From assembly GCA_964415295.1 (NCBI GenBank), contig CAYPYN010000005.1, forward strand, positions 1 through 64,000: a stretch of 64,000 nucleotides of DNA, read 5' to 3'. The translations under genes were made by a program, and so were the position numbers. Source of the DNA: SB21 sp964415295. GTDB taxonomy: Bacteria > CLD3 > SB21. Positions 34,498 to 43,249 of this stretch are shown here, piece by piece. The notes beneath the pieces were generated by a model that worked only from the letters and a program-made list of their open reading frames with translations, was not told the origin of the DNA and did not search any database. Each line of letters starts with the position of its first letter. Position 1 is the first letter of the stretch.

Positions 34498-37041
34498 TTA
34501 CGTCTCCTTCCGCAAAATTTCCAGCGGCGGTTTTTGAGCGATATCCCGTGTGATGAACATACCCAGGAAGACCGTTACCGCCACAATGGTCACAAATACT
34601 ACCGCCACCGGTAATACGTCCGGGTCGTATTTGAAATCGAACACAAAGACAGTCAATACCCAATTGCACAAAAGCGCCAACACACACCCTGATAACGAAG
34701 CGAAAATTCCCAACCACAGATATTCGATACCCATGATTTGTGTGATCTGTTTACGGACGGCGCCGAGCGTTCTCAGCAAAACGCTTTCCTGGATGCGTTG
34801 AAACCGGCTCGTCAGTACCGCACCCACCAGTACGATAAGGCCGGTGATGATACTGAAAAGCGCCATGAAACGGATCACAAAAGAGATCTTTTCGAGGATC
34901 GCGTCCACCGTCCGAAGAATAAGCGCGAGATCGACCGCAGAGATATTCGGGAATTTCCGGATCATCGCCTGCTGGAGGGAAGCCGACTGATCGGCGGATG
35001 ATACCCGCGTGACCAGCACCCAGAACTGCGGCGCTGATTCCAGCACGCCGGTTGGAAATACGACGAAGAAATTGGGCTGAACGCGCCGCCAATTGACCTC
35101 ACGGATACTGCCGACCACCGCGATCATAGGCACGCCTTGTACATCAAAGGTGATCGAATCGCCGACGGTCACGCCCATGTTGTCAGCGATCCCTTTTTCA
35201 ACCGAAATAAATATTGTATCGTTTCCAACCACCGGCCGTCCCATTCGGCCTTCCAGAAGCGTTTCCGTATCGGTGAGCGAATCCCGGTAGGTACAACGGA
35301 ATTCACGCAGCCAACGCGGCACTCTGGAGGTTGTGTCTTTTCTGATCTCTTCCAGATCCCGGCCTTTGATGCCGCTGACTCGCATCGTAACGATCGGAAC
35401 CTTCTGAATCACCGGAGCGCCCATGTTGCGGACCATTTGCTCGGCCTCGATCTGCTGATCGGTCTGAATATCAAAGAATACGAGATTGGGCTGTTTGCCG
35501 CTATCGGCGACGGCGATCTGTTTGATGAGCGTGTCCTGCATGAGATAAAGACCGCTGATCAGGAAGGTTCCCAATCCAACGGACAACATCAACATGACCG
35601 TCTGATTATGCGGGCGGTATAAATTGGCCAGCCCCTGCCGCCATACGTAACTCCACGAGCGAGGAAAAGAAACTTTCACAAGCCGCATCATCAACTTGGC
35701 CACGAGAATGATCAGCCCAAATACCACGGCCATCCCCAGAGTAAATCCGATACCGTACGCCCAGCGTCCCATTTGAAAACCCGAAAAAAGGCTCACGATC
35801 GCCACAATGAACACCAGGATCAATATTCGCCAAATGTCACGCGATCCATTGTCATTATAATCGGAACGCAAGGTATGCAGCGGCGATATCCTGCGGATCG
35901 CAGCCAGCGGCATCAGGGCGAAAAGAAGCGCCATGGATAAACTGACCGCCACGCCCGTCAGTATCGATATCGGGGAAATATGCGGCTTAACCTCTACCGG
36001 TACGAACTCTTTCAAAAGTCCCGGCAAAAATATTTGTATGACCGATCCGAGCGCCGCTCCGAGTATCGAACCGGTCAGCGCGATCGCTGTAACCTGGATC
36101 AAATGAATAGCAAAGGTTTCCCGGGCTCTCGCGCCGATACAGCGGAGCACGGCGATCGTGGAAATTTTCTGATTGATAAATACATAAACCGCACTGGCCA
36201 CACCAACACAACCCAGAAGCAAGGCCACAAATCCGACCAAATTGAGGTAACGGTACAGATCCCGGAAAACTTTGCCCAAGGCCGCCTTGCGTGATTCTAT
36301 CGTTTCATATCCAAGCTGAAATTCTTTCAGCCGCGGCTTGATCCTCTCCATCAGAGCATCCATGTCCGTATACGGACCGAATTTGAAATACACGCGATGA
36401 ATGACGCGGCTTCCGCGTTTGAGCAGATTCGTCGATTCCACGTCCTTCATTGATATGTACACCGGCGGACTGACCAATAAAGTGGCCGCCGATTCGCCCG
36501 GAACTTTCAATAGCCTTCCTTCGATCACAAAGGCTCTGTCCCCCAGCGTGATCGTGTCACCGGTCTCCGCTCCAAACTGCAGCATCAATCCGTGTTCGGC
36601 CAGCGCCTTTGATCCGGTGCGAAATTCTTTACCTGCCGGAACGGGATCTGTTTCCAGAGAACCGTAATAAGGATAAGTTCCTTCGATCGCGCGAACCTGG
36701 ATCAATCGCGTACCGTTATTCTTTTTGAAATAGATCATGGATGCGAAGGTGATCTCCCTGGAACGTTCCCCTCCCAGAGAATCGATGAACGCTTCCATTT
36801 CGCCGGTGAACGGCTGGCGATTGGATAATACCAGATCAGCGCCAAGTAAGGTCTTGGCCTGCTCATCGATGTCTGTTTTCAGATTGTCGCTCATGGATTG
36901 AATGGCGACCAGCGCGGCCGTTCCCATGACGATGGATAAGAGGAATAGAAAAAGACGCTGGATATGATGACGTCCATCGCGCCACGCCATTTTCCACACC
37001 CAGGGGTCGAAAAGGATAAATCGGCTTCTTTTGGTGTTCAT
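34498..37041 (-). CDS. ABC exporter permease, FtsX/MacB-type with ten helices (YbbP-like)
   Basis: The 847-residue permease has two FtsX domains and an extracytoplasmic part after the first helix (QRLFLFLLSIVMGTAALVAIQS). That is the YbbP layout rather than the four-helix MacB one. It starts at an ATGA overlap with its ATPase gene, so the pair forms one transporter. In E. coli the YbbAP complex extracts hydrophobic molecules from the membrane and is encoded next to tesA, as here. The typical RRISPLHTLR coupling-helix region is visible near residue 390. Confidence 0.92.
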   Translation of the reverse strand: MNTKRSRFILFDPWVWKMAWRDGRHHIQRLFLFLLSIVMGTAALVAIQSMSDNLKTDIDEQAKTLLGADLVLSNRQPFTGEMEAFIDSLGGERSREITFASMIYFKKNNGTRLIQVRAIEGTYPYYGSLETDPVPAGKEFRTGSKALAEHGLMLQFGAETGDTITLGDRAFVIEGRLLKVPGESAATLLVSPPVYISMKDVESTNLLKRGSRVIHRVYFKFGPYTDMDALMERIKPRLKEFQLGYETIESRKAALGKVFRDLYRYLNLVGFVALLLGCVGVASAVYVFINQKISTIAVLRCIGARARETFAIHLIQVTAIALTGSILGAALGSVIQIFLPGLLKEFVPVEVKPHISPISILTGVAVSLSMALLFALMPLAAIRRISPLHTLRSDYNDNGSRDIWRILILVFIVAIVSLFSGFQMGRWAYGIGFTLGMAVVFGLIILVAKLMMRLVKVSFPRSWSYVWRQGLANLYRPHNQTVMLMLSVGLGTFLISGLYLMQDTLIKQIAVADSGKQPNLVFFDIQTDQQIEAEQMVRNMGAPVIQKVPIVTMRVSGIKGRDLEEIRKDTTSRVPRWLREFRCTYRDSLTDTETLLEGRMGRPVVGNDTIFISVEKGIADNMGVTVGDSITFDVQGVPMIAVVGSIREVNWRRVQPNFFVVFPTGVLESAPQFWVLVTRVSSADQSASLQQAMIRKFPNISAVDLALILRTVDAILEKISFVIRFMALFSIITGLIVLVGAVLTSRFQRIQESVLLRTLGAVRKQITQIMGIEYLWLGIFASLSGCVLALLCNWVLTVFVFDFKYDPDVLPVAVVFVTIVAVTVFLGMFITRDIAQKPPLEILRKET

Positions 37042-37742
37042 ACAGAACCTGACATGTTGGCCCGTGTGAGTTCGTCCGAAATGATCCGGCCTCCGCGCAG
37101 GCGTATGATACGCTGGGTAAGTTGAGCCAGTTCGAGATTATGCGTCACGAGCACCAGCGCGGTTCCAAATTCTTCGTTCAGTTCAAACAGCAGTTCCACG
37201 ATCTTCGAGCTATTCTCATCGTCGAGATTACCGGTCGGTTCGTCGGCAAAAAGTATCTTCGGTTTATTGATGAACGCCCGGGCGAGAGCCACCCGCTGCT
37301 GTTCCCCGCCGGACAACTGTACCGGAAAATGGTCAAGCCGGTCTCCTAATCCCACACGCTCCAGCCATGCCAGAGCCTGCTCCTCGGAATTGCTTTCACC
37401 GCGCAGTTCCAGCGGCACCATCACATTTTCCAAAGCGGTGAGGGTTGGCACGAGCTGAAAATTCTGAAAGACAAAGCCGACGAATTCATTCCGCAATATC
37501 GCGCGTTCGTCCTCCGCCAGTTTACCGATGGACTTGCCGTTGATCTCGACGGAGCCGGAACTGGGATGGTCAAGACCCGCACAAAGCCCCAGAAGCGTCG
37601 TTTTGCCGCTGCCGGACGGTCCAACCACGGCGCAGGTGGAACTTTCCGGGATCGAAAATGAAACATCGTGCAAAACGGTCAGCTCTTTCGAGCCGCTGCG
37701 GTAGGATTTACTCAGGTCATTCACCTGTAAGATATTGGACAT
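37038..37742 (-). CDS. ABC exporter ATPase (YbbA/LolD-like)
   Basis: The 234-residue ATPase has Walker A GPSGSGKTTLLGL near residue 38, signature LSGGEQQRVALARAF near 142, Walker B KILFADEPTGNLD and the switch histidine in VTHNLELA. This pattern is that of the LolD/MacB/YbbA group. I chose the ATG at 37742 (MSNILQVNDLSKSY) because the longer frame adds 19 residues not seen in the family. It overlaps its permease gene and is divergent from the esterase gene 99 bp away. Confidence 0.93.
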   Translation of the reverse strand: MSNILQVNDLSKSYRSGSKELTVLHDVSFSIPESSTCAVVGPSGSGKTTLLGLCAGLDHPSSGSVEINGKSIGKLAEDERAILRNEFVGFVFQNFQLVPTLTALENVMVPLELRGESNSEEQALAWLERVGLGDRLDHFPVQLSGGEQQRVALARAFINKPKILFADEPTGNLDDENSSKIVELLFELNEEFGTALVLVTHNLELAQLTQRIIRLRGGRIISDELTRANMSGSV

Positions 37743-37841
37743 AAAGATTGAATTTTGTAATATTGTTGTTATACTTTGTGGCTGATAACTTAACCACACT
37801 TTGTTTTACAAACAATACGGTTTTTACCGGAATATGTTTTC

Positions 37842-38471
37842 ATGAAATATTTTCTTCTAGCCTTTGCTCTATGGACGGCCGTTTCGCCTCTGCCGGCTCA
37901 GAATAGTAACGAGAGAACGATCCTCTTTATGGGGAACAGCCTGACGGCCGGTTTCGGACTGGAACCTTCAGAAGCTTTTCCTGCGCTGATACAGCAGAAA
38001 ATAAATAAGTCCGGAATGAATTTCAAAGTCGTTCCGGCCGGACTGAGCGGTGAGACCACCACGAGCGGGCTTCGCCGGATCGATTGGCTTTTCAAGCAGA
38101 AAGTCGATGTCCTCGTGCTGGAACTCGGCGGCAACGACGGTTTGCGGGGTATCACCCTCAACCTGACCAAACAAAATCTTCAGGACATGATCGATAAAGC
38201 GCGTTCTTACAATCCAAAGATCCGCATCGTGCTCGCCGGCATGGAAGTTCCGCCCAACATGGGCGATGCTTACACAGCGGAATTCCGAAAGATGTATCCC
38301 GAGTTATCCAAAAAGAACAATGTTACGCTCATTCCTTTTTTACTCGAGGGCGTCGGCGATCGGCCGGAACTGAACCAGCGCGACGGCATTCATCCGACCG
38401 CCGAAGGTCATGTGATCGTCGCGGAAACGGTATGGAAATACCTCAAGCCCGTACTGCAATCTTTGCCTTGA
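37842..38471 (+). CDS. tesA: SGNH/GDSL esterase of the TesA type, periplasmic
   Basis: The 209-residue protein has a signal peptide ending PLPAQ at about residue 20. The catalytic serine is in MGNSLTAGFGL (block I, Asn replacing the usual Asp before Ser), block III is ELGGNDGLRG and the Asp/His pair is in DGIHPTAEGH. This matches acyl-CoA thioesterase I / arylesterase. The divergent YbbA/YbbP-like genes reproduce the E. coli tesA-ybbA-ybbP order, which supports the assignment. It probably acts on lysophospholipids or acyl esters in the periplasm. radA follows by 12 nt. Confidence 0.9.
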   Translation: MKYFLLAFALWTAVSPLPAQNSNERTILFMGNSLTAGFGLEPSEAFPALIQQKINKSGMNFKVVPAGLSGETTTSGLRRIDWLFKQKVDVLVLELGGNDGLRGITLNLTKQNLQDMIDKARSYNPKIRIVLAGMEVPPNMGDAYTAEFRKMYPELSKKNNVTLIPFLLEGVGDRPELNQRDGIHPTAEGHVIVAETVWKYLKPVLQSLP

Positions 38472-38483
38472 AGGAGAAGCTGA

Positions 38484-39884
38484 ATGTCGAAAATAAAAAC
38501 TCAATTCGTTTGCCAGTCGTGCGGATACCAGTCCTCCAAATCGCTCGGCAAATGCCCGGAATGCGGCACCTGGAATTCCTTCGTGGAAGAAACAAGTTCC
38601 GCTCAATCGTCACCTTCCCGTTCGCCGGATAAGATCCTTTCCAATTTTAAACACGTGGATAGTTCGACTTATGCGGATCTTTCCGAATCGGCGCAAACCT
38701 TGGATCAGATCGAAGTTCATGCCGATCACCGCATTTCAACGCTGATACCTGAATTCGACCGTGTCCTCGGCGGCGGCATTGTGAAAGGTTCATTGGTGCT
38801 CGTGGGCGGAGAACCCGGTATCGGCAAATCCACGCTGATGCTGCAGATGGCGGCGCAATTAAAACAGAAGACATTATATATCTCCGGCGAGGAATCGGTT
38901 CACCAGATCAAGTCGCGCGCGGAGCGGATCGTGGCCAAAACGAATAACATGCTGGTCCTGGCGGAAACCAATATGAACAAGATCCTTCAGGAGATCGTGC
39001 GGGTTCAGCCGCAGATCGTGGTGATCGATTCTATTCAGACTCTGTACCGCGACGAGATCGAAAGCGCGCCGGGCAGTGTGAGTCAGGTTCGCGAGTGCAC
39101 CGCTATACTGATGCATCTTGCCAAAACACGCGGGATATCGATCTTTCTTGTCGGTCATGTGACCAAAGACGGCGTCATTGCCGGGCCGAAAGTACTGGAA
39201 CACATCGTGGATACCGTACTGCAATTCGAAGGCGATCAGAATCATTTATTCCGCATCCTCCGCGCAACGAAGAATCGTTTCGGTTCGACCAATGAGATCG
39301 GCATTTTTGAGATGAGGGAAAAGGGTTTGGTGGAAGTCGCCAACCCGTCGGAACTATTTTTGTCTGAACGTCACCTGAATCAGCCCGGTTCGGTTGTGGT
39401 ACCGGTTGTTGAGGGTTCGCGCATACTGTTGGTCGAAGTGCAGGCCCTCGTCAGCCCCACCAGTTACGGCATGCCTCAGAGAACGACATCCGGCTTTGAT
39501 CTGCGGCGGCTGCAACTGTTGATCGCCGTGCTTGAAAAGCGTGCCCGTATTCCGCTTGGGCAGCACGATGTATTCCTCAATATTGCCGGTGGTCTGAAGG
39601 CGGACGAACCGGCGATGGATCTCGGTGTGGCGCTCGCGATCGCTTCGAGTTACAGGGATCGGACGGTCGATCCTTACACCGTGGTCATGGGCGAGGTTGG
39701 TCTCGGCGGCGAGATCCGCGCGGTCAGTTTCGCCGAGCGCCGCGTGCGCGAAGCGGTAAAACTCGGATTTGAAAGTGCCGTCGTTCCGAAGAGCAATACG
39801 AAGGACTTGACTGGAATCAAAGAAATCAAGACGCTGGGTGCAAGAAAACTGGAAGAAGTTTTTGAAGCGATATTAATTCATTAA
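38484..39884 (+). CDS. radA: DNA repair protein RadA (Sms)
   Basis: RadA is a RecA-like ATPase that moves branches during recombination. The 466 residues have an N-terminal four-cysteine zinc finger (CQSCGYQSSKSLGKCPECG), Walker A GEPGIGKST near 108, the RadA-specific KNRFGSTNEIG near 262 and a C-terminal Lon-like domain (NIAGGLKADEPAMDLGVALAIASSYR). AAGGAG stands 7-8 nt before the ATG. It is full length. Its stop codon is also the first bases of a dispersed palindrome. Confidence 0.98.
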   Translation: MSKIKTQFVCQSCGYQSSKSLGKCPECGTWNSFVEETSSAQSSPSRSPDKILSNFKHVDSSTYADLSESAQTLDQIEVHADHRISTLIPEFDRVLGGGIVKGSLVLVGGEPGIGKSTLMLQMAAQLKQKTLYISGEESVHQIKSRAERIVAKTNNMLVLAETNMNKILQEIVRVQPQIVVIDSIQTLYRDEIESAPGSVSQVRECTAILMHLAKTRGISIFLVGHVTKDGVIAGPKVLEHIVDTVLQFEGDQNHLFRILRATKNRFGSTNEIGIFEMREKGLVEVANPSELFLSERHLNQPGSVVVPVVEGSRILLVEVQALVSPTSYGMPQRTTSGFDLRRLQLLIAVLEKRARIPLGQHDVFLNIAGGLKADEPAMDLGVALAIASSYRDRTVDPYTVVMGEVGLGGEIRAVSFAERRVREAVKLGFESAVVPKSNTKDLTGIKEIKTLGARKLEEVFEAILIH

Positions 39885-39986
39885 CCACTAAGGACACAAA
39901 GGTTTCACAAAGATCGAAAAGAAAAATAAAAGATCTTCGGGTCTTTGAAAATCTTTGTGATTTTTCCTGGTGCTCTATGTGGTGAA
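39882..39986. repeat. Dispersed imperfect palindrome, ACCACTAAGG family, copy 4
   Basis: The left arm reads TTAACCACTAAGGACACAAAG and the right arm ends TGGTGCTCTATGTGGTGAA, with an inner CACAAAGAT/ATCTTTGTG pair and a central AGATCTTCGGGTCTTTG hairpin. The first three bases are the radA stop codon. Confidence 0.75.
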
Positions 39987-39996
39987 AATATGAAAA

Positions 39997-40353
39997 ATGT
40001 CTATTGATCTTCGTGAACTCATACTTTTGATAAAACAAAACAAAGATTTTGCGGCACATCTTTGTTTGGATATCGGATGTAAGATCGAAGGACACGATCC
40101 AAAGCCCCTGATTCTCACGATCAATTACATCATTAATTACCTGAAGGAATCGGGTCAAGGCGAAATACAGATCGATCTCGATTCACATAATGCAAAACAT
40201 CAGTTGGTCTTCATCATTCACACCGATAAAAGGGATCTATCCGCGCCTTCGGATAATTTGAAAGACTCTCTGAGTATATTCGGCGGCACACTGGAGTGGA
40301 TATTTGAGCCGGCGCGGTTTGTTAAATTTCAACTGGTATTTGATCGTTCATGA
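39997..40353 (+). CDS. Small protein resembling a degenerate GHKL ATPase domain
   Basis: The 118-residue soluble protein is not assigned to a family. The strand-helix order, with a possible N-box helix (ILTINYIINYLKES), paired strands (EIQIDLDSHN, QLVFIIHTDK), then LSIFGGTLEWIFEPARFVKFQLVFD, recalls the end of a histidine-kinase ATPase domain. The glycine-rich ATP-lid motifs are missing, so ATP binding is doubtful. Its stop overlaps the next gene (ATGA), which couples it to the GRDP-like gene. This is a low-certainty structural guess. Confidence 0.6.
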   Translation: MSIDLRELILLIKQNKDFAAHLCLDIGCKIEGHDPKPLILTINYIINYLKESGQGEIQIDLDSHNAKHQLVFIIHTDKRDLSAPSDNLKDSLSIFGGTLEWIFEPARFVKFQLVFDRS

Positions 40354-40778
40354 GACCGGAACTACATCCAAAACATTTTGACCACCATCAATGGGCCATG
40401 GAGTTGCTGGATAAGAATCCGGTCCTCATCCGCAGGATCGCCGACGCTTGTGCCATCGAACCGGGCGCTTGTGTGGAACTATTGACCGAAGTCCTGCGTT
40501 ATTTGAACCTGACGGTTTATCATGAACAGCGGCTGACGCCTTCTTTAACCGTTGATTATGCGTGGCACGAATTCATTTTGTGCACAAAGTTATACATGGA
40601 TTTCTGCCAAACCCATTTCGGAAAATATATTCACCATCATCCCGGCGGTTCTGCCGAGGAAAACAGGGCTCAGTTTGACCGAACGATTTCCTTTTACAGA
40701 GAGTCTTTTGGAGAACCGGACAAACAGTATTGGGGTCAAAGTCAGGAAAGTTCCTGCGGTCCGTGCGAGTCCGTGTAA
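40350..40778 (+). CDS. GRDP-like protein (glycine-rich domain-containing protein family)
   Basis: The 142-residue protein carries the pattern of the bacterial GRDP-like family: LTVDYAWHEFILCTKLYMDFCQTHFGKYIHHHP, where the conserved D..WHEFIL.T..Y..FC...FG..IHH.P block is complete. The many His and Cys residues suggest metal binding, but no function is proven. It overlaps the previous gene by 4 nt. The next gene starts 50 nt after its stop, so three genes form one unit. Confidence 0.8.
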   Translation: MRPELHPKHFDHHQWAMELLDKNPVLIRRIADACAIEPGACVELLTEVLRYLNLTVYHEQRLTPSLTVDYAWHEFILCTKLYMDFCQTHFGKYIHHHPGGSAEENRAQFDRTISFYRESFGEPDKQYWGQSQESSCGPCESV

Positions 40779-40828
40779 TCCATTCTATATCCGGACATCA
40801 TCAAACCATTTTTCATAGGAGTTTAATC

Positions 40829-41941
40829 ATGTTCTATTCCGCATCGTTGTCGGTTGATCCCTCGCAGATCACGAGAATTCAGGCGATCCCGCCGACCAAG
40901 ATGTTCAAAAGACTTTTGTTTATGCTGTCGTCGGGAAATATCAGCGAGAAAGAAGAAGTGGAAACGCTTACGGCCTTATCGATCCTGCAACAGTTGAACA
41001 TGGTGTGCCGTTCCCTCGGCATTACCAATGTCGTCCGTCTTTCCAAAGATGACCTGGATTTTTATCTCGATACGGAAGGTCATAAGGACGATTTGAAAGA
41101 GACTCTGGACAAATTCAGTTACGATGTTGACGAGATCGAATCGGAAGTTTTCAAAACACTGGACCTGGTGCTGGAACATTCGGATAAGGAGTTCAATTAT
41201 CTGATCGAGATATTCGTTCGCCGTATTCACAAAGTAGGCGAACCTCCCATCCAGATCAAGGTCAACGGCGTCATGAAGGAATTCGAAAACCGCGGCGACC
41301 AAACGCAGAAAGAGATCGAAAAGAAATTACAGCCGGTCTTTGCGTCCAATGAGAAATACCAGGGTTTTGTCAAAGCCAAACAATTAAAGTTCGATCAGTT
41401 CGTCGGTTCGCTCGAAATGGCCATCCGAAAGGCGATCCGGATCGACGGGATCAGAGTTGAATCCAATGCTAAGATCGTTCGCCCGAAACAACGCCCGGGA
41501 ACTGAAATTCCCGCATCGCAAAAACAAGCCGCGGAGCCTGTGTTTTACGGTTATCCGGGATGGGGTAATGCTTTTTTGTATGCCTGGCTCTGGTCAAGCA
41601 TGTGCCATTCGCACGATATTCATGTCAATAATACGACGCTCGTCGATGATAACGGCGCCAATATCATGAGCGTTGGCGATCAGGGATTCAATGCGGGCGA
41701 AACCAATACCATGAACATCGATCAACCGTTCGAGCCGCCGCAGACTTCGGATGCGGTTTATTACGGCGATAACGAATACGCGGGTGATATACAAAACGCC
41801 GGACTCGGACAAGGCGGGTTTGATTCCGGTGATACGCGCAATGCCTTCTCGGATTTTTCGGACAGCAGCGATAGTTCATCCGATTCCGGGGATTCCGGAA
41901 GTTCTTGCTCGTCCTGCAGCAGTTGCGGCGGCGGGGATTAG
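40829..41941 (+). CDS. Unknown protein with Ser/Asp-rich, Cys/Gly-ended tail
   Basis: The 370-residue protein has a helical, charged N-terminal part (about 1-230) without signal peptide. A YGYPGWGNAFLYAWLW segment (about 237-255) and a low-complexity region follow, and the last 26 residues contain only D, S, G, C and similar residues, with CSSCSSCGGGD at the very end. The tail recalls TIGR04222-type proteins, which end in low-complexity Gly/Cys runs, though the N-terminal domain is not clearly of that family. The ATG at 40829 has AGGAG 8 nt upstream. It closes the three-gene cluster with the GRDP-like gene, a combination seen in other genomes. Confidence 0.7.
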   Translation: MFYSASLSVDPSQITRIQAIPPTKMFKRLLFMLSSGNISEKEEVETLTALSILQQLNMVCRSLGITNVVRLSKDDLDFYLDTEGHKDDLKETLDKFSYDVDEIESEVFKTLDLVLEHSDKEFNYLIEIFVRRIHKVGEPPIQIKVNGVMKEFENRGDQTQKEIEKKLQPVFASNEKYQGFVKAKQLKFDQFVGSLEMAIRKAIRIDGIRVESNAKIVRPKQRPGTEIPASQKQAAEPVFYGYPGWGNAFLYAWLWSSMCHSHDIHVNNTTLVDDNGANIMSVGDQGFNAGETNTMNIDQPFEPPQTSDAVYYGDNEYAGDIQNAGLGQGGFDSGDTRNAFSDFSDSSDSSSDSGDSGSSCSSCSSCGGGD

Positions 41942-41998
41942 TAAATTAATCATCATATCGTACGTATTATTGTGTATTTTCAAGAATTTCTACAACTA

Positions 41999-42014
41999 TG
42001 TGACCAAAATCACA
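41999..42014. promoter_or_regulatory. CRP-type palindrome upstream of lipoprotein gene 42097
   Basis: TGTGACCAAAATCACA is an exact TGTGA-N6-TCACA match to the CRP consensus. It is centred 90 bp before the start codon. TTATCT at 42035-42040 could be the -10, which would put the site near -41.5, the class II position. Confidence 0.65.
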
Positions 42015-42043
42015 TTGATAAATACATAGTCAAGTTATCTTAG

Positions 42044-42049
42044 TAGTCT
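42044..42049 (+). promoter_or_regulatory. TAGTCT element, candidate promoter or start-site box
   Basis: GTAGTCTAGA lies 53 bp before the start codon. The same GTAGTCTA or TAGTCT stands at 43195, 45187 and 57603, always 53-73 bp before an envelope-protein gene. Confidence 0.35.
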
Positions 42050-42096
42050 AGACAAACAAAAAATAGATTAAGCAACAAATAATAAGGAGCGATGTT

Positions 42097-42786
42097 ATGA
42101 AATTCTTATTAAGAACATTGTTCGTTAGTGTTTTGGCGATTTCTTTTCTTGTCGGGTGCTCCGACGACAAGAAAGATTCCTCCAATGCTACGCTCAGCTT
42201 CATGAAGGAAATTAATCTGACCAAGCCGTCGGCTCCCGGCACGTTAACGGTCGATACGGCCAAGATCCTGATCACGCGGATCAAGTTTGAAAGCCAGGGC
42301 GACGGTGATTCATTGGATTTCAGCAGCGATCCCATTGTCGTCAACCTTGATCTGACGGGTGGCGTGCAAACCGTAAGCGCTGCGAATGTGCCTCAGGGAA
42401 CGTATGATCACATTAAATTCGAGATCCACAAGCCGGGTGTGAATGAGGAATTTTCCGATCCTGATTTTAATACAGGATCCTCAGGAAACCAGAGATTCTC
42501 AATTATCATCATCGGAACATACAATTCCAGCCGTTTTGTATTCAAGTCCCAGAATACGATCAACCAATCGGTCAATATCGACCCGCCGGTAATCGTCGCG
42601 GACAGCGTCGGAATCGCGAATGTGACATTGGCCGTGAATGTCGACAACTGGTTCTCTGACGGCGTTGGCGGCTATCTTGACCCGACCGACACAGGAGCCA
42701 GCAATGTAGCGGCAATCGAAAACACGATCAAAGATTCGTTCCGCGGATTCAAAGACAACGACAAGGACGGTAACGAGACGGAATAA
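42097..42786 (+). CDS. Lipoprotein of a DUF4382-like family, paralog A
   Basis: The 229-residue protein begins with a lipoprotein signal ending SFLVGC. The rest is beta-rich: a strand carrying LTVDTAKILITRIKFES, then PIVVNLDLTGGVQTVSAANVPQGTYDHIKFEIHKP and a C-terminal GYLDPTD..., ending in DNDKDGNETE. The VP.GTYD.IKFEI pattern recalls DUF4382 surface lipoproteins. It is a clear paralog of the gene at 45260 (same block order). AAGGAG stands before the ATG. A CRP-type site lies upstream and a hairpin terminator follows at 42821. Confidence 0.75.
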   Translation: MKFLLRTLFVSVLAISFLVGCSDDKKDSSNATLSFMKEINLTKPSAPGTLTVDTAKILITRIKFESQGDGDSLDFSSDPIVVNLDLTGGVQTVSAANVPQGTYDHIKFEIHKPGVNEEFSDPDFNTGSSGNQRFSIIIIGTYNSSRFVFKSQNTINQSVNIDPPVIVADSVGIANVTLAVNVDNWFSDGVGGYLDPTDTGASNVAAIENTIKDSFRGFKDNDKDGNETE

Positions 42787-42820
42787 AAATCCCGGATCTC
42801 AGCATACACTTCTCATACAG

Positions 42821-42874
42821 AAAGGGTGACCTTAATGTACGTCCGATGAGGGCACATTAAGATCGCCCTTTTCT
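42821..42874 (+). terminator. Hairpin terminator of lipoprotein gene 42097
   Basis: AAAGGGTGACCTTAATGTAC faces GCACATTAAGATCGCCCTTT; the stem of about 20 positions has two mismatches and one G-U pair, with a 12-14-base loop, and ends in TTTTCTTATTT. Confidence 0.75.
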
Positions 42875-43116
42875 TATTTACCCCTAGACTTCCGCTTACT
42901 TGCTCTGTCAAGACTTCGCTAATTCGTGAGTGTAAATTTCTATTTACAGTTTTCATTCTGAACTTAGATTCTTTTCTTTTTGTGCTTCCGGTCACACTCC
43001 GCACGGCTATACTCAACTACTTTGTTATATAATTAAATTGTGGTATTAATGGTCTCCTGGTGATTCTTCATGCGGTGTAAACAGAAGGATACACTCCAAC
43101 ATTAAAACTTACTAAT

Positions 43117-43132
43117 GGTGACGCACGTCACA
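43117..43132. promoter_or_regulatory. CRP-type palindrome upstream of propeller lipoprotein 43250
   Basis: GGTGACGCACGTCACA has perfect GTGAC/GTCAC arms around CGCA. It is centred about 72-75 bp before the start site implied by the TATAAT at 43188-43193, which suits a class I activator position. Confidence 0.55.
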
Positions 43133-43187
43133 AGCCGACCACCGGCATCCGGCTAATTTGAGGGTGTCGTTGTCACAACAGAAAATC

Positions 43188-43200
43188 TATAATATAGTCT
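43188..43200 (+). promoter_or_regulatory. -10 box and TAGTCT element of gene 43250
   Basis: The sequence TATAATATAGTCT joins a perfect -10 hexamer with the TAGTCT motif found before three other envelope genes. No good -35 lies 17 bp upstream, as expected of an activator-dependent promoter. Confidence 0.5.
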
Positions 43201-43249
43201 TTTACATAAGAACTGTTAATCTAACATCACTTAAACGAAAGGGGAAAGT

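Larger units (their letters stand above)
42787..43249. other. Long intergenic region with terminator, two CRP-like sites and promoter elements
   Basis: The 463 bases hold the terminator at 42821-42874, a weaker CRP-type site at 42981-42996 (TGTGC-N6-TCACA), a TATAAT at 43028-43033, a second CRP-type site at 43117-43132, and a perfect TATAAT at 43188-43193 just before TAGTCT. Between 43040 and 43110 a small RNA could be made, but no stable structure is obvious. I see no supported gene. Confidence 0.6.

Noticed and set aside
43040..43110. Possible small RNA after a TATAAT and a weak CRP-type site
   Set aside because: No stable hairpin with a T-run follows, so I cannot support an RNA gene.
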